A stretch of DNA of 9,134 nucleotides, taken from positions 1 to 9,134 of the forward strand of contig QIAR01000236.1 of the NCBI GenBank assembly GCA_003225595.1. Direction: 5' to 3'. A program made the translations under genes and the position numbers. Origin of the DNA: Acidobacteriota bacterium (GTDB lineage Bacteria; Acidobacteriota; Terriglobia; Terriglobales; Acidobacteriaceae). The notes below the pieces were generated by a model. That model was not told the origin of the DNA, did no database searches, and was given only the letters and a program-made list of their open reading frames with translations. Positions 1 through 5,787 of this stretch are shown piece after piece. How positions within the stretch are numbered: position 1 is the stretch's first letter; each line of letters begins with the position of its first letter.

Positions 1-113
1 TTCAGGGCGACGAAGCGACCGAGTTCAGTGTCCTCGGCCTTGTACACGACACCCATACCCCCACCGCCAAGCTTCTCGATGATGCGGTAGTGGGAGATGG
101 TTTGACCAACCAT
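1..113 (-). CDS. Serine/threonine protein kinase, N-terminal fragment
   Basis: Only the first 37 codons lie in the window; the gene continues past the left edge. The reading begins MVGQTISHYRIIEKLGGGG and continues MGVVYKAEDTELGRFVAL. This is the start of a PknB-like Ser/Thr kinase domain: an SHYRI strand, the glycine-rich ATP loop (LGGGGMGVVYKA, about residues 15-26), then the beta-3 strand leading to the invariant lysine (VALK) right at the edge. The kinase domain sits at the extreme N-terminus, as is common in the large acidobacterial kinase families whose C-terminal sensor part varies. Partners and substrate cannot be inferred from this fragment. A plausible promoter lies directly upstream (140-169), and a mobile element is inserted just beyond it. 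Confidence 0.93.
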   Translation of the reverse strand, partial: MVGQTISHYRIIEKLGGGGMGVVYKAEDTELGRFVAL

Positions 114-139
114 GACGGGCCGACGCAGGAACCGGGGCC

Positions 140-169
140 ATGTTAGGCGGTATCAGAGGGCCAAGTCAA
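140..169 (-). promoter_or_regulatory. Candidate sigma-70-type promoter of the kinase gene
   Basis: On the minus strand a TTGACT hexamer (164-169) and a TAACAT hexamer (140-145) are separated by 18 bp. They lie about 27 bp upstream of the kinase ATG. The -35 box is close to consensus and the -10 box is weaker. The 8-bp target duplication of the mobile element begins at 177, so the insertion lies only a few bases upstream of the -35 box and replaces whatever upstream control DNA was there. This is inferred from spacing and sequence only. Confidence 0.4.
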
Positions 170-176
170 TGAAACT

Positions 177-184
177 GACAGTCC
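177..184. repeat. Target site duplication, left copy (GACAGTCC)
   Basis: The 8-mer GACAGTCC lies immediately outside the left inverted repeat and recurs in the same orientation at 1071-1078, immediately outside the right inverted repeat. A direct repeat abutting both terminal inverted repeats is the expected trace of transposition. IS1-family elements duplicate about 8 to 9 bp. Confidence 0.88.
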
Positions 185-202
185 GGTAGTGGTGCAGTTT
201 GA
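185..202 (+). repeat. Left terminal inverted repeat of the element
   Basis: GGTAGTGGTGCAGTTTGA is the exact reverse complement of 1053-1070. The match stops at 202/203, where the left side runs into transposase-like codons. Its start resembles the GGTGATGCTGCC-type ends of IS1. Confidence 0.88.
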
Positions 203-313
203 AATCCACAGGGCTATGAATCCGCGTCATTGCGCGTGACGCCTGCTATGGAAGCAGGGTTGACGGATCATGTATGGACGCTGGATGAGTTGCTTGCGCT
301 TGTTATTTCTTGA
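198..313 (+). pseudogene. C-terminal remnant of an IS1-family-like transposase
   Basis: From 227 to the TGA at 311-313 one frame reads 28 codons: SLRVTPAMEAG followed by LTDHVWTLDELLALVIS. This matches the usual end of acidobacterial and proteobacterial IS1-type transposases (NFxRIHKTLRVTPAMAAG, then DxxWSxEDI). Just upstream, 198-212 reads FEIHR in another frame. Removing the 14 bases 213-226 joins the two into FEIHRSLRVTPAM, which restores the expected spacing between IH and LRVTP. The fragment therefore seems to carry a 14-bp frameshifting insertion and lacks all catalytic parts. It begins at the inner edge of the left inverted repeat, which suggests a deletion joined the repeat to the end of the gene. 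Its stop codon overlaps the end of the convergent passenger gene by 11 bp. Confidence 0.75.
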
Positions 314-963
314 GTGCAAGCACAAGGCTAATGATCGTAAATCCAATCGTAATCATCAATGGCAGAGACCACTTTAGATTTTTCAATTCTGATGTTAGCG
401 CTCCCACGTTGGCACTCAGGGCGCGCAAAGTGGTCAGCATTTCAGACAGGGCCATACCTTCGCTTTCAGTGATCGCTTCGATTTCTTCCGGCCCCAGCAT
501 TAGTTTGTCTTGGTATGGACCAGAATATGGCTTAGTGGAAGGTTCCGAAAGAACGATGGAACTCCACGGATAAGAAATCATCTCCGTAGGCAAGGGTGAC
601 AGGTTTCGGCGTAAGATTCGTAATTCCTATGATTAACCTCCCATGATAGCCGGGGTCAATCTGGGGTCCTGTGGTTGCGATCAAGCCCTTTCTTGCAAAC
701 TTTGAGCGCAAGCCAAAACGTGCAACGTACTGAGGGCCTAATGTAATAATTTCGAGGGCAGTGACAGTCGCAAAATCGCCAGGATTCAACAGAAGATAAC
801 CATTCTGTCGAATATTGACAACCTTCTTAGAACTAGTAGTCGCACCTTGTTCGCCGACACGTAGATCATAGGTGGCTGCCTGAACTTGCTCCTCGGAGAA
901 AGGCTCAATCAGGATGTCGCCTTTTTTATTAGCCTCAACAATCTGGCGATCATTCAAAATCAT
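303..963 (-). pseudogene. dCTP-deaminase-like protein with C-terminal membrane helix; one frameshift
   Basis: Residues 1-137 read from 963 follow the dCTP deaminase/dUTPase fold: MILNDRQI start, TYDLRVG near 31-37, RSKFARKG at 86-93, TGPQIDPGYHG at 98-108, and VEFHR at 133-137. The frame then runs into a stop at 532. In the neighbouring frame the family continues as LSEPSTKPYSGPYQDK, an acidic linker, a heptad-like stretch (about 166-192) and a final hydrophobic helix LPLMITIGFTIISLVLAL before two lysines. Dropping one T of the coding strand (one A in 552-553) yields one 219-codon protein reading EFHRLSEP. At the position of the catalytic glutamate in the GxxxLE strand of Dcd there is glycine (G113, in GRLIIGITN), so deaminase activity is doubtful. 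A weak Shine-Dalgarno AAGG precedes the ATG. The gene is the passenger of the 185-1070 element. It could be decayed, subject to recoding, or a sequencing error. Confidence 0.82.
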
Positions 964-1052
964 TTGTTCGCCTTATATTCGCCCTAGGGTACACATTATT
1001 GTAGACCACATCTGCCAACCCACAAAGGGCAATCTTAGGGCCGTTCCAAGAA

Positions 1053-1070
1053 TCAAACTGCACCACTACC
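1053..1070 (-). repeat. Right terminal inverted repeat of the element
   Basis: TCAAACTGCACCACTACC is the exact reverse complement of 185-202. It lies about 90 bp upstream of the start of the passenger gene, so the passenger's own promoter would be inside the element. Confidence 0.88.
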
Positions 1071-1078
1071 GACAGTCC
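1071..1078. repeat. Target site duplication, right copy (GACAGTCC)
   Basis: The same 8-mer in the same orientation as 177-184, abutting the right inverted repeat. Deleting 185-1078 would leave a single GACAGTCC joining the kinase upstream region to 1079 onwards. Confidence 0.88.
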
Positions 1079-1229
1079 CGCTTACCCGTCGCCGATTCTG
1101 TCACGGACGTCGAGGCCCACGCCCGCCTTCCATCGGCCCGTAGAACTCCTTCGCTTTGGGATACCGTTTGCCGAAAAACCGCTGAATGCGCTACTTTCTT
1201 TTAATATGGATTTGCTCTCTAAACTAATT
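1079..1229. other. Intergenic DNA to the right of the element, no gene seen
   Basis: This stretch would have been the distal upstream region of the kinase gene before the insertion. I see no reading frame with recognisable protein character and no RNA gene. It ends in a short AT-rich piece before the hairpin at 1230. Confidence 0.5.
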
Positions 1230-1280
1230 GTGAGCCTGCGCCGCAGAAGCACGGTTGTGCACCCGGGATCGCAGGCTCAC
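1230..1280 (-). terminator. Hairpin downstream of the DUF4760-like gene, possible terminator
   Basis: GTGAGCCTGCG (1230-1240) pairs perfectly with CGCAGGCTCAC (1270-1280), an 11-bp stem. Inside the loop is a second small stem GCAC-GGTT-GTGC (1249-1260). It starts about 30 bases past the stop codon of the minus-strand gene ending at 1310, a sensible place for a terminator. There is no clear U-run after the stem on either strand, so it could instead be a Rho-assisted or mRNA-end-protecting structure. Confidence 0.45.
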
Positions 1281-1309
1281 TCGCTACTTACTCTCGATTC
1301 CGATCAGGC

Positions 1310-1771
1310 CTAAGCTGCCGTTGCAAGCTGAGAGCGCATCTGTTTCATAAACTGGCGCATGCCAGCGACATGACCAGGAGAGCGACTTTCGATCCAGGCT
1401 TCGTAGCGCTGCGCAGCTTTTTCCAAGTGCGCGAGGAACTCCTTATTCACAAACCGCTCCCGAGCCTGCGGGACGATGGGCTTGACGAGCTCCCAGACCC
1501 CGAAAAACTCGCCGCTGGTCTCAAAGAAGAGGCCTTCGTGGAGCAGACCGTAGTTGAGCAACGCGCAGGCTTGCTCCCAATAGCTGAGCACCATCATCGC
1601 GAGCGCGCCTGTTTCCGTTCCGGGCGCCGCGATTCGCATGGCGTCTTCGAGATTGTCCACGAAGTAGTTCTTGAAGAACCAATCGCGTCCCTGGCGCAGC
1701 CGGGCCTCGCGGCGCATATCATAGATCTGCAGGTGGAGTTGCGCTTGTTCGTGCGTGGGTTTTGTTTCCAT
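1310..1771 (-). CDS. Small helical protein, DUF4760-like
   Basis: A 153-aa protein with no signal peptide and no membrane segment. It looks all-helical. The core, about residues 35-110, has YFVDNLEDAMRIA, then a small-residue stretch (APGTETGALAMMVLSYWEQA), then LLNYGLLHEGLFFE and WELVKPIVPQARER. That pattern (a helix with a buried Glu, a Gly-Leu-hydroxyl-rich middle and a WxxxxPxxxxxR end) recalls the DUF4760 family of unknown function; this is a resemblance, not a firm assignment. The start is supported by AAGGAGA about 9 bases upstream of the ATG. It lies downstream of the truncated HxlR regulator in the same orientation and may now be read from that regulator's promoter. No biochemical role can be assigned. 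Confidence 0.78.
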   Translation of the reverse strand: METKPTHEQAQLHLQIYDMRREARLRQGRDWFFKNYFVDNLEDAMRIAAPGTETGALAMMVLSYWEQACALLNYGLLHEGLFFETSGEFFGVWELVKPIVPQARERFVNKEFLAHLEKAAQRYEAWIESRSPGHVAGMRQFMKQMRSQLATAA

Positions 1772-1830
1772 GGTGCTTGTCTCCTTTTCTTTCTATTGTT
1801 TTTTATGAATCACTACGTTGAGCTTCGCCT

Positions 1831-1968
1831 TCATCTTTTCCAGCTTCTTCTCGCATTCGCAGCAGTCTCTGCGAGTGGCAGCAGCGACCAGCGATCTCCA
1901 AACATCTCGAGGGAGATACTCACCGGGCAGCCGGACCGGCGTTTTGATTTAGGCTTCCCAGGCGCCAT
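1831..1968 (-). pseudogene. HxlR-family transcriptional regulator, truncated after the N-terminal helix
   Basis: The 45-codon reading starts MAPGKPKSKRRSGCPVSISL and continues EMFGDRWSLL. The CPVSISLEMFGDRWSLL block is the signature N-terminal helix of HxlR winged-helix regulators, including the conserved Cys at residue 14. A normal member continues IVRDLMF and runs to 100 or more residues with the recognition helix. Here the match stops after residue 30, and the frame ends 15 codons later in unrelated sequence. Shine-Dalgarno AAGGTG lies 4 bases before the ATG, and a palindromic operator lies 20 bp upstream, so the front of the gene is intact. Downstream, another frame (about 1962 to 1794) stays open and contains RDCCECEKKLEKMKAKLN. 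It has no start codon, and I could not identify it. Confidence 0.72.
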
Positions 1969-1987
1969 TCGACACCTTATCAACATC

Positions 1988-2004
1988 ACTTGCAAAATGC
2001 AAGT
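1988..2004 (-). promoter_or_regulatory. Palindromic operator, probable HxlR autoregulation site
   Basis: ACTTGCA-AAA-TGCAAGT is a perfect 7-bp inverted repeat with a 3-bp centre. On the minus strand it overlaps a TATAAC -10-like hexamer (2003-2008) and lies 20 bp upstream of the HxlR-type start codon. HxlR proteins bind short palindromes as dimers and often control their own promoters; that this is such a site is inferred. The regulator left in the window has lost its recognition helix, so any control must come from another family member. Confidence 0.6.
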
Positions 2005-2141
2005 TATAGCGAGAGTTTTTGTTCGAACCCGTTGAGGATTGCATAATATAGTTACAACGGAAACAAGCCTGCCTGGTGCCAGAAGACGATACCAGAGTAG
2101 GCCTTCCGCGCATACGACCGAGTGCCTTGCGCCATAATGAC
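2005..2141. other. Spacer between the HxlR promoter and the GT4 fragment
   Basis: This stretch holds the promoter side of the HxlR remnant and about 100 bp of unexplained sequence. On the minus strand one frame reads MAQGTRSYARKAYSGIVFWH, then QAGLFPL and a stop at about 2055, with G/C-ending codons as in a real gene. I do not recognise it, and it has no clear start signal. Confidence 0.3.
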
Positions 2142-2378
2142 TCAACTGCTGGAACGTCGTCGCTTCGAGTCGTGATCGGTGGAATCCTGAAGAGACTGAT
2201 ACACATTCAGCCATGCAGTTCGGACGCTCTTCCACCGGTACATCGAAGACCGTTCGTATCCATTCCGGATCAGATTAAGGGCGAGCGCTTCGTCACGGAG
2301 CAGCCGAACAATGTTACTTGCCAAAGCCTGCCAGTCACCAGTTTTCTGCAGCAATGCAATAGTATGCGCGGCAAGTAG
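2142..2378 (-). pseudogene. C-terminal fragment of a GT4-type glycosyltransferase
   Basis: The minus-strand frame ending at 2142 reads HTIALLQKTGDWQALASN, then IVRLLRDEALALNLIRNG, then YERSSMYRWKSVRTAWLNVY. This is the usual last part of group-1 (GT4) glycosyltransferases: the acceptor/donor-domain turn (normally HGxTGLLVPPGD), the helix DxxALAxxIxxLLxDExLxxxLxxNG, and the closing helix with W and Y. The turn itself is degraded (HTIALLQKTGD). Upstream of it the frame loses all family likeness, with no EX7E region and no N-terminal Rossmann domain. It is therefore a leftover of a deleted gene, lying in the same direction as the GT39-like gene. The match is from pattern memory and covers about 60 residues. 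Confidence 0.6.
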
Positions 2379-2674
2379 CCGCCTAAAAGCCGTTGATGCA
2401 GATTTACTTAGCTTGGACCAAACGTCGAAAGGACATGACCCGCCCGCTTTCCATTCCCGAGAAACAGCGCTTTCCAAGATCGACGAACCTTGTCTTACGG
2501 ACCGTCGGCAAGATTGCCTTCAACTACGATTTGGGTCAGGAGCTTGCCGTCCTCGGTCAGCCGCGGTTCGAATGCCGCCGCAAAAAAAGAGCACATTCAT
2601 TGGGTGAACCAGCCTTGCGGGATGCCCCGATACCAGGCAGAAGTCGCAGGCCGGACCGATTGGCCGCTCATCAG
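2379..2674. other. Degraded sequence between the GT4 fragment and the GT39-like gene
   Basis: No intact gene is seen. In the frame of the GT39-like gene, just past its stop, there is ATG and 24 codons (2671 to 2597), a TGA, then ATG TGC and 33 codons reading MCSFFAAAFEPRLTEDGK, then LLTQIVVEGNLADGP (2596 to 2495). The second piece has plausible codon use but no known family, and the T7 run inside it is a possible frameshift point. The plus-strand frame open across the region has no family features. Relic coding DNA on the minus strand seems more likely than a live gene. Confidence 0.35.
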
Positions 2675-4570
2675 TTACTTTCCTGGTGGCCTGAAGTCGC
2701 CCGAAGTCTCACAAGGCAAGTAGTAGAGATAAACTGTCTTGCCGGCACGCGCCACCGGGCTGCACGCCTCGAGCCATTTGAAACCATCGCGATGACTACC
2801 ACCGCTGAACGTGTCTCCCGTCTCAAGTCTGCGTATACTGGCCGCCACCCAGCCGGTTGCTTGCTGGTAGGGATCGAGGATTTCAAATGGGGGAAAGCCA
2901 AGCCGAGCAAAGTCAGCACTTCCAAAGACACTTAGTCCGACGTGCGCAACGTGGCGTTCCTTAAGTAGTTGCGCAAGCCGTGCAGTATCCTGACCGCAAT
3001 CGTAATCGCATCCCCAAAGCAGGATTCTCTCCGGATGTTGGCCCGCCAGCTCATTGAAATAAGCCACATAATCGGGATGTGCACGAAAAGTCGAAATCAG
3101 ATGCCAGATCAGCAGTCCTGCTAAAAGCATGCGACCTGTCCATCGCCCCGCCCCCTCAGCTCGCCAGAGGGCCATCGCACCATATCCGCCCAGCACCGCT
3201 AGAAAGGAATAAATACAGAGGATGTGGCGGACTCCGTAATCCACTTTCACCCACGTAGTCGAAAGGAGCACCGCAAAAACACACGCTGAGGGCACTGCCA
3301 AAAGCCAGCAGTGTTTTCTTGTGCTGTCAATCAGGCTAGCAACAATTCCCAGGAGTGCCAACAGAAGGAGTGCCAGCGGGGTTTTTACTCCGACGGCCAC
3401 AACGAAGAAGTACCACCATCCCGTATGGCGAATATTTCCCAGGAGATAAGAGGGACGGCCTAGAGCATTGGTTCGGAAATTCCCGGCTAGGCCCTTGAAA
3501 ACGGGCGGCGCGGGGACCGGTAGATCAGCTGCGTAATCGAGTACCCGACTTAAGGACCCGGGCAGGTGAAGAGCCCGAATATCCTGCTCAGGCTGGGCAA
3601 AGGCGGTGCGCAGAGGACCAACTGAAAAGCGGTAACCTGCCCAAGAGAGTAGAAGAAACGCCAGCCCTGCCCAAATGATCGCTCGGGTAACAGAACGCCA
3701 ATCGGGCGCCTGGTTCCTGCCGAGCCAGATCCAGCAGCACAGCGCCGCAACCCAACATGCAGGCAGAAATAGAAGCGAAGTAAATTTGCAGAGCGCGGCG
3801 CAAGCCGTGACCACCCCGAACAGAATTGCCGTCTTTGTTGATGGCCGCTGCAGCCAACGGGTTAGCACGAAAGCGCTTGCGGCAATGAAGACTGCAACAG
3901 GCATGTCTGTGTATGCAAACCCGGTAAATGCCAGGATTGGGGGCAAGGTGGTGAAGAAGACGACCGCGAGCAAGGCAGCGATTTCGCCCGCGAGTTCGCG
4001 AGTCCAGGCATAAACAAGGAAGACGCCGAAGGCGAAGAACGGCACCATGCCCAAACGAGCAAGAGCTAACGTGCGCCAGTAATGCCCGCCTGCGTAAAGA
4101 ATATCGTCGCCCAGCCTGAAAACTGACGGCATGGTGGCAAATCGGTCGCCGGGCAATTCTGGCTGGCTTTCGACCACGGTTTTCGCCGGAAATCGAAGCC
4201 CCTCGGCAAAGGGTCCTAGAGCAGCCGCCACTCTAGCCAACGGCGGATGAAATGGATCCAGCGCATACGTACCCCTATCCAGCCACTCCATACCCGCTGC
4301 AATGGTCGCTGGTTCGTCTGCCGCTTGCGAGAGAACTTGGTATGTTGCAACGACTCGGGTTACTGCGATTACCAGCAGGAGGACGGCAAAGAATGCAGGC
4401 AAACGGCGTGAGAAGTAGGTGTGGTGACTGCGAATTGCGGGAAACAGGCGCACAGTTGCGAGAGCGCGATGGATTTGGACGGTATTGTAACGCAGCTGCG
4501 AACTGGCGTGAGCACAAAATGTAGCTGTTTGCTCAACGGGTCTCCGCGAGAAGCGAAATTGTGGCGTCAT
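2675..4570 (-). CDS. GT39-like (GT-C fold) multi-pass membrane glycosyltransferase
   Basis: A 631-aa integral membrane protein. After a polar N-terminus comes a first hydrophobic segment (about 59-75). The first periplasmic loop carries the GT-C signature ADEPATIAAG (catalytic-type Asp-Glu at 85-86) and then DPFHPPLARV (HPPL at 108-111). Roughly ten more hydrophobic segments follow to about residue 500. The soluble C-terminal part begins near HPDYVAYFNELAG and contains WGCDYDCGQD. Proteins of this kind use a polyprenyl-phosphate sugar as donor and act on the outer face of the inner membrane; donor and acceptor are not readable here. The DE motif is intact, so activity is likely. The first ATG (4570) has no good ribosome site, so the true start may be inside the first 55 codons. 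It is divergent from the plus-strand glycan cluster and probably belongs to the same pathway. Confidence 0.85.
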   Translation of the reverse strand: MTPQFRFSRRPVEQTATFCAHASSQLRYNTVQIHRALATVRLFPAIRSHHTYFSRRLPAFFAVLLLVIAVTRVVATYQVLSQAADEPATIAAGMEWLDRGTYALDPFHPPLARVAAALGPFAEGLRFPAKTVVESQPELPGDRFATMPSVFRLGDDILYAGGHYWRTLALARLGMVPFFAFGVFLVYAWTRELAGEIAALLAVVFFTTLPPILAFTGFAYTDMPVAVFIAASAFVLTRWLQRPSTKTAILFGVVTACAALCKFTSLLFLPACWVAALCCWIWLGRNQAPDWRSVTRAIIWAGLAFLLLSWAGYRFSVGPLRTAFAQPEQDIRALHLPGSLSRVLDYAADLPVPAPPVFKGLAGNFRTNALGRPSYLLGNIRHTGWWYFFVVAVGVKTPLALLLLALLGIVASLIDSTRKHCWLLAVPSACVFAVLLSTTWVKVDYGVRHILCIYSFLAVLGGYGAMALWRAEGAGRWTGRMLLAGLLIWHLISTFRAHPDYVAYFNELAGQHPERILLWGCDYDCGQDTARLAQLLKERHVAHVGLSVFGSADFARLGFPPFEILDPYQQATGWVAASIRRLETGDTFSGGSHRDGFKWLEACSPVARAGKTVYLYYLPCETSGDFRPPGK

Positions 4571-4883
4571 ACTTGTACATACCAGCGTCTTCCAAGAGCG
4601 TAGTTTCTGCGACCAATTGCAATATTTTGCATTTCATGCGAAGTCACGCCGTGGTCGAAGCTGGCCCCGCAATGATGGAAAGCTCTTCACTGACTTCGCT
4701 CTCCCGGCAGTATATGGCTGAGTACCATTTGGCATTCTGATTGCGAGTGACGATCAATTCTGATATTTTCTCGGAAGGGTCCTAAAACGCGTGAGGATGC
4801 GATCTAGCCTTGTGCCTCTGCGGGTGCGGCTATTTCAAAACGAAACAGAACTTCAGTAGCAGAACTCTCTAGGAGCAGTTGCC
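4571..4883. other. Divergent intergenic regulatory region of the glycan cluster
   Basis: About 313 bp separate the two divergent glycosyltransferase genes, so it should hold promoters for both. The clearest signal is the sigma-54-type site at 4730-4745. A small inverted repeat TGCAA-TATT-TTGCA sits at 4618-4631 near the start of the minus-strand gene. I see no small gene in it. Confidence 0.5.
4730..4745 (+). promoter_or_regulatory. Candidate sigma-54 (RpoN) promoter of the glycan cluster
   Basis: TGGCATTCTGATTGCG fits the -24/-12 consensus TGGCAYR-N4-TTGCW in all but the last base and one weak position. The GG and GC dinucleotides are exactly 10 bases apart. Transcription would start near 4756, leaving a leader of about 130 nt before the GT2 gene. 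Sigma-54 control with PrsK/PrsR-type regulators is described for exopolysaccharide loci that accompany exosortase/PEP-CTERM systems, so the context is reasonable. No such regulator is in this window. Confidence 0.55.
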
Positions 4884-5780
4884 ATGTCCCTCGCCTGCTC
4901 GATCGGCATCATGGCTTACAACGAGGAAGCTAACATAGGGCAGCTGCTTAAGGCACTTGTCACGCAGCGTATGTCTGCCGCAACCCTGAGTGAGATTGTT
5001 GTGGTCGCGAGTGGTTGTACCGACGGAACCCAAGCCATCGTTAAGGCCTGGTGCAGGCGTGACTCGCGTGTCCGCTTGCTGGTGCAGGCCGGTCGCGAGG
5101 GTAAGGCGTCAGCCATCAATTATTTTCTGATGAATGCAAGAGAGCAGATAGTCGTGCTGTGTAGTGCTGACCTGTTGCCTGTCGAGACCGCGATTGAGCA
5201 GCTGGTGGCTCCTTTCGTCAATCCCGAGGTAGGAATCACCGGTGGCCGACCGGTACCGGTGAACGATCCCGAAACCTTCATGGGTTACGCCGCGCACATG
5301 CTGTGGAATCTGCACCACCAGGTCAATCTCGTCAGTTTCAAGGCTGGAGAGATGATCGCGTTCCGCAAAATCTTTCACCGAATTCCTTATGATACGGTGG
5401 TGGACGAGGCCAGCATCGAGCCGGTCATCCGTGGTCAGGGCTACAGCGTATGCTATGTGCCAACGGCAATTGTTTACAACAAGGGTCCGGAGACGATGAA
5501 GGATTTCTTGACCCAGCGACGGCGCATATTTACGGGTCACCTCGCGGTTCGGCACGCGCTCGGTTACACCGTCAGCACGATGAGCAGCTGGAAGGCTCTC
5601 CACCTCGTAGTTCGCAATATGACCTGGCGGCCAAAACCCTTTCTCTGGACCTGGGGAGTCGCGGGGCTTGAAGCCTATGGGCGATTCCTCGGCAGGCGGG
5701 ACTATAAGAAGCGGCGTGACCACAGAGTTTGGGAAATCGCCACCACCACGAAACAAGTCAAGTTAAGGGAATCAGCTTAG
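4884..5780 (+). CDS. Glycosyltransferase family 2 protein
   Basis: A 298-aa cytoplasmic or membrane-associated GT2 enzyme with a GT-A fold. Visible motifs are SIGIMAYNEEANI at 6-18 (nucleotide-binding strand), EIVVVASGCTDGT at 37-49, GREGKASAIN at 70-79, and CSADLLP at 93-99, where SAD stands in for the metal-binding DxD. Further on are GGRPVPVN at 120-127, DEASIEP at 174-180 as the general-base acidic motif, and QRRRIFTGH at 211-219, matching the QxxRW region. It would transfer a sugar from an activated nucleotide donor to a growing glycan; the sugar is unknown. It has no long membrane domain, unlike the GT2 synthases. AGGAGC sits 8 bases before the ATG. The next gene begins 7 bp after its stop, so they are probably co-transcribed from the sigma-54-type promoter. 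Confidence 0.9.
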   Translation: MSLACSIGIMAYNEEANIGQLLKALVTQRMSAATLSEIVVVASGCTDGTQAIVKAWCRRDSRVRLLVQAGREGKASAINYFLMNAREQIVVLCSADLLPVETAIEQLVAPFVNPEVGITGGRPVPVNDPETFMGYAAHMLWNLHHQVNLVSFKAGEMIAFRKIFHRIPYDTVVDEASIEPVIRGQGYSVCYVPTAIVYNKGPETMKDFLTQRRRIFTGHLAVRHALGYTVSTMSSWKALHLVVRNMTWRPKPFLWTWGVAGLEAYGRFLGRRDYKKRRDHRVWEIATTTKQVKLRESA

Positions 5781-5787
5781 TGGCAAG

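Larger units (their letters stand above)
185..1070. mobile_element. Non-autonomous IS1-family-like transposon carrying a dCTP-deaminase-like gene
   Basis: The 886-bp unit is bounded by perfect 18-bp inverted repeats, GGTAGTGGTGCAGTTTGA at 185-202 and its reverse complement at 1053-1070, and is flanked by the 8-bp direct repeat GACAGTCC. The left end holds only the last codons of a transposase reading rightwards. The rest is a convergent dCTP-deaminase-like gene and its upstream region. There is no room for a complete transposase, so movement would need one supplied in trans. The GGT-rich start of the repeat, the 8-bp duplication and the transposase tail all point to the IS1 family; the family call is from memory of such ends and proteins. 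A likely origin is an IS with a passenger gene that lost most of its transposase by internal deletion. It is inserted in the upstream region of the kinase gene. Confidence 0.85.

Noticed and set aside
203..302. Extension of the terminal inverted repeat beyond 18 bp
   Set aside because: Bases 203 onward do not pair with the bases inside 1053; the left side is transposase-like coding sequence instead.
1370..2035. 221-codon plus-strand open frame
   Set aside because: It is the shadow of the DUF4760-like gene and the HxlR remnant, which have clear family signals and ribosome sites on the other strand.
2393..2935. 180-codon plus-strand open frame
   Set aside because: It runs antisense to the end of the GT39-like gene and across degraded DNA, and shows no family motif or ribosome site.
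4618..4631. Inverted repeat TGCAA-TATT-TTGCA as a possible operator
   Set aside because: The arms are only 5 bp in an AT-rich stretch and it differs from the HxlR-type palindrome at 1988-2004, so chance is likely.
5109..5756. 215-codon minus-strand open frame
   Set aside because: Antisense shadow of the GT2 glycosyltransferase, whose motifs are unambiguous on the plus strand.
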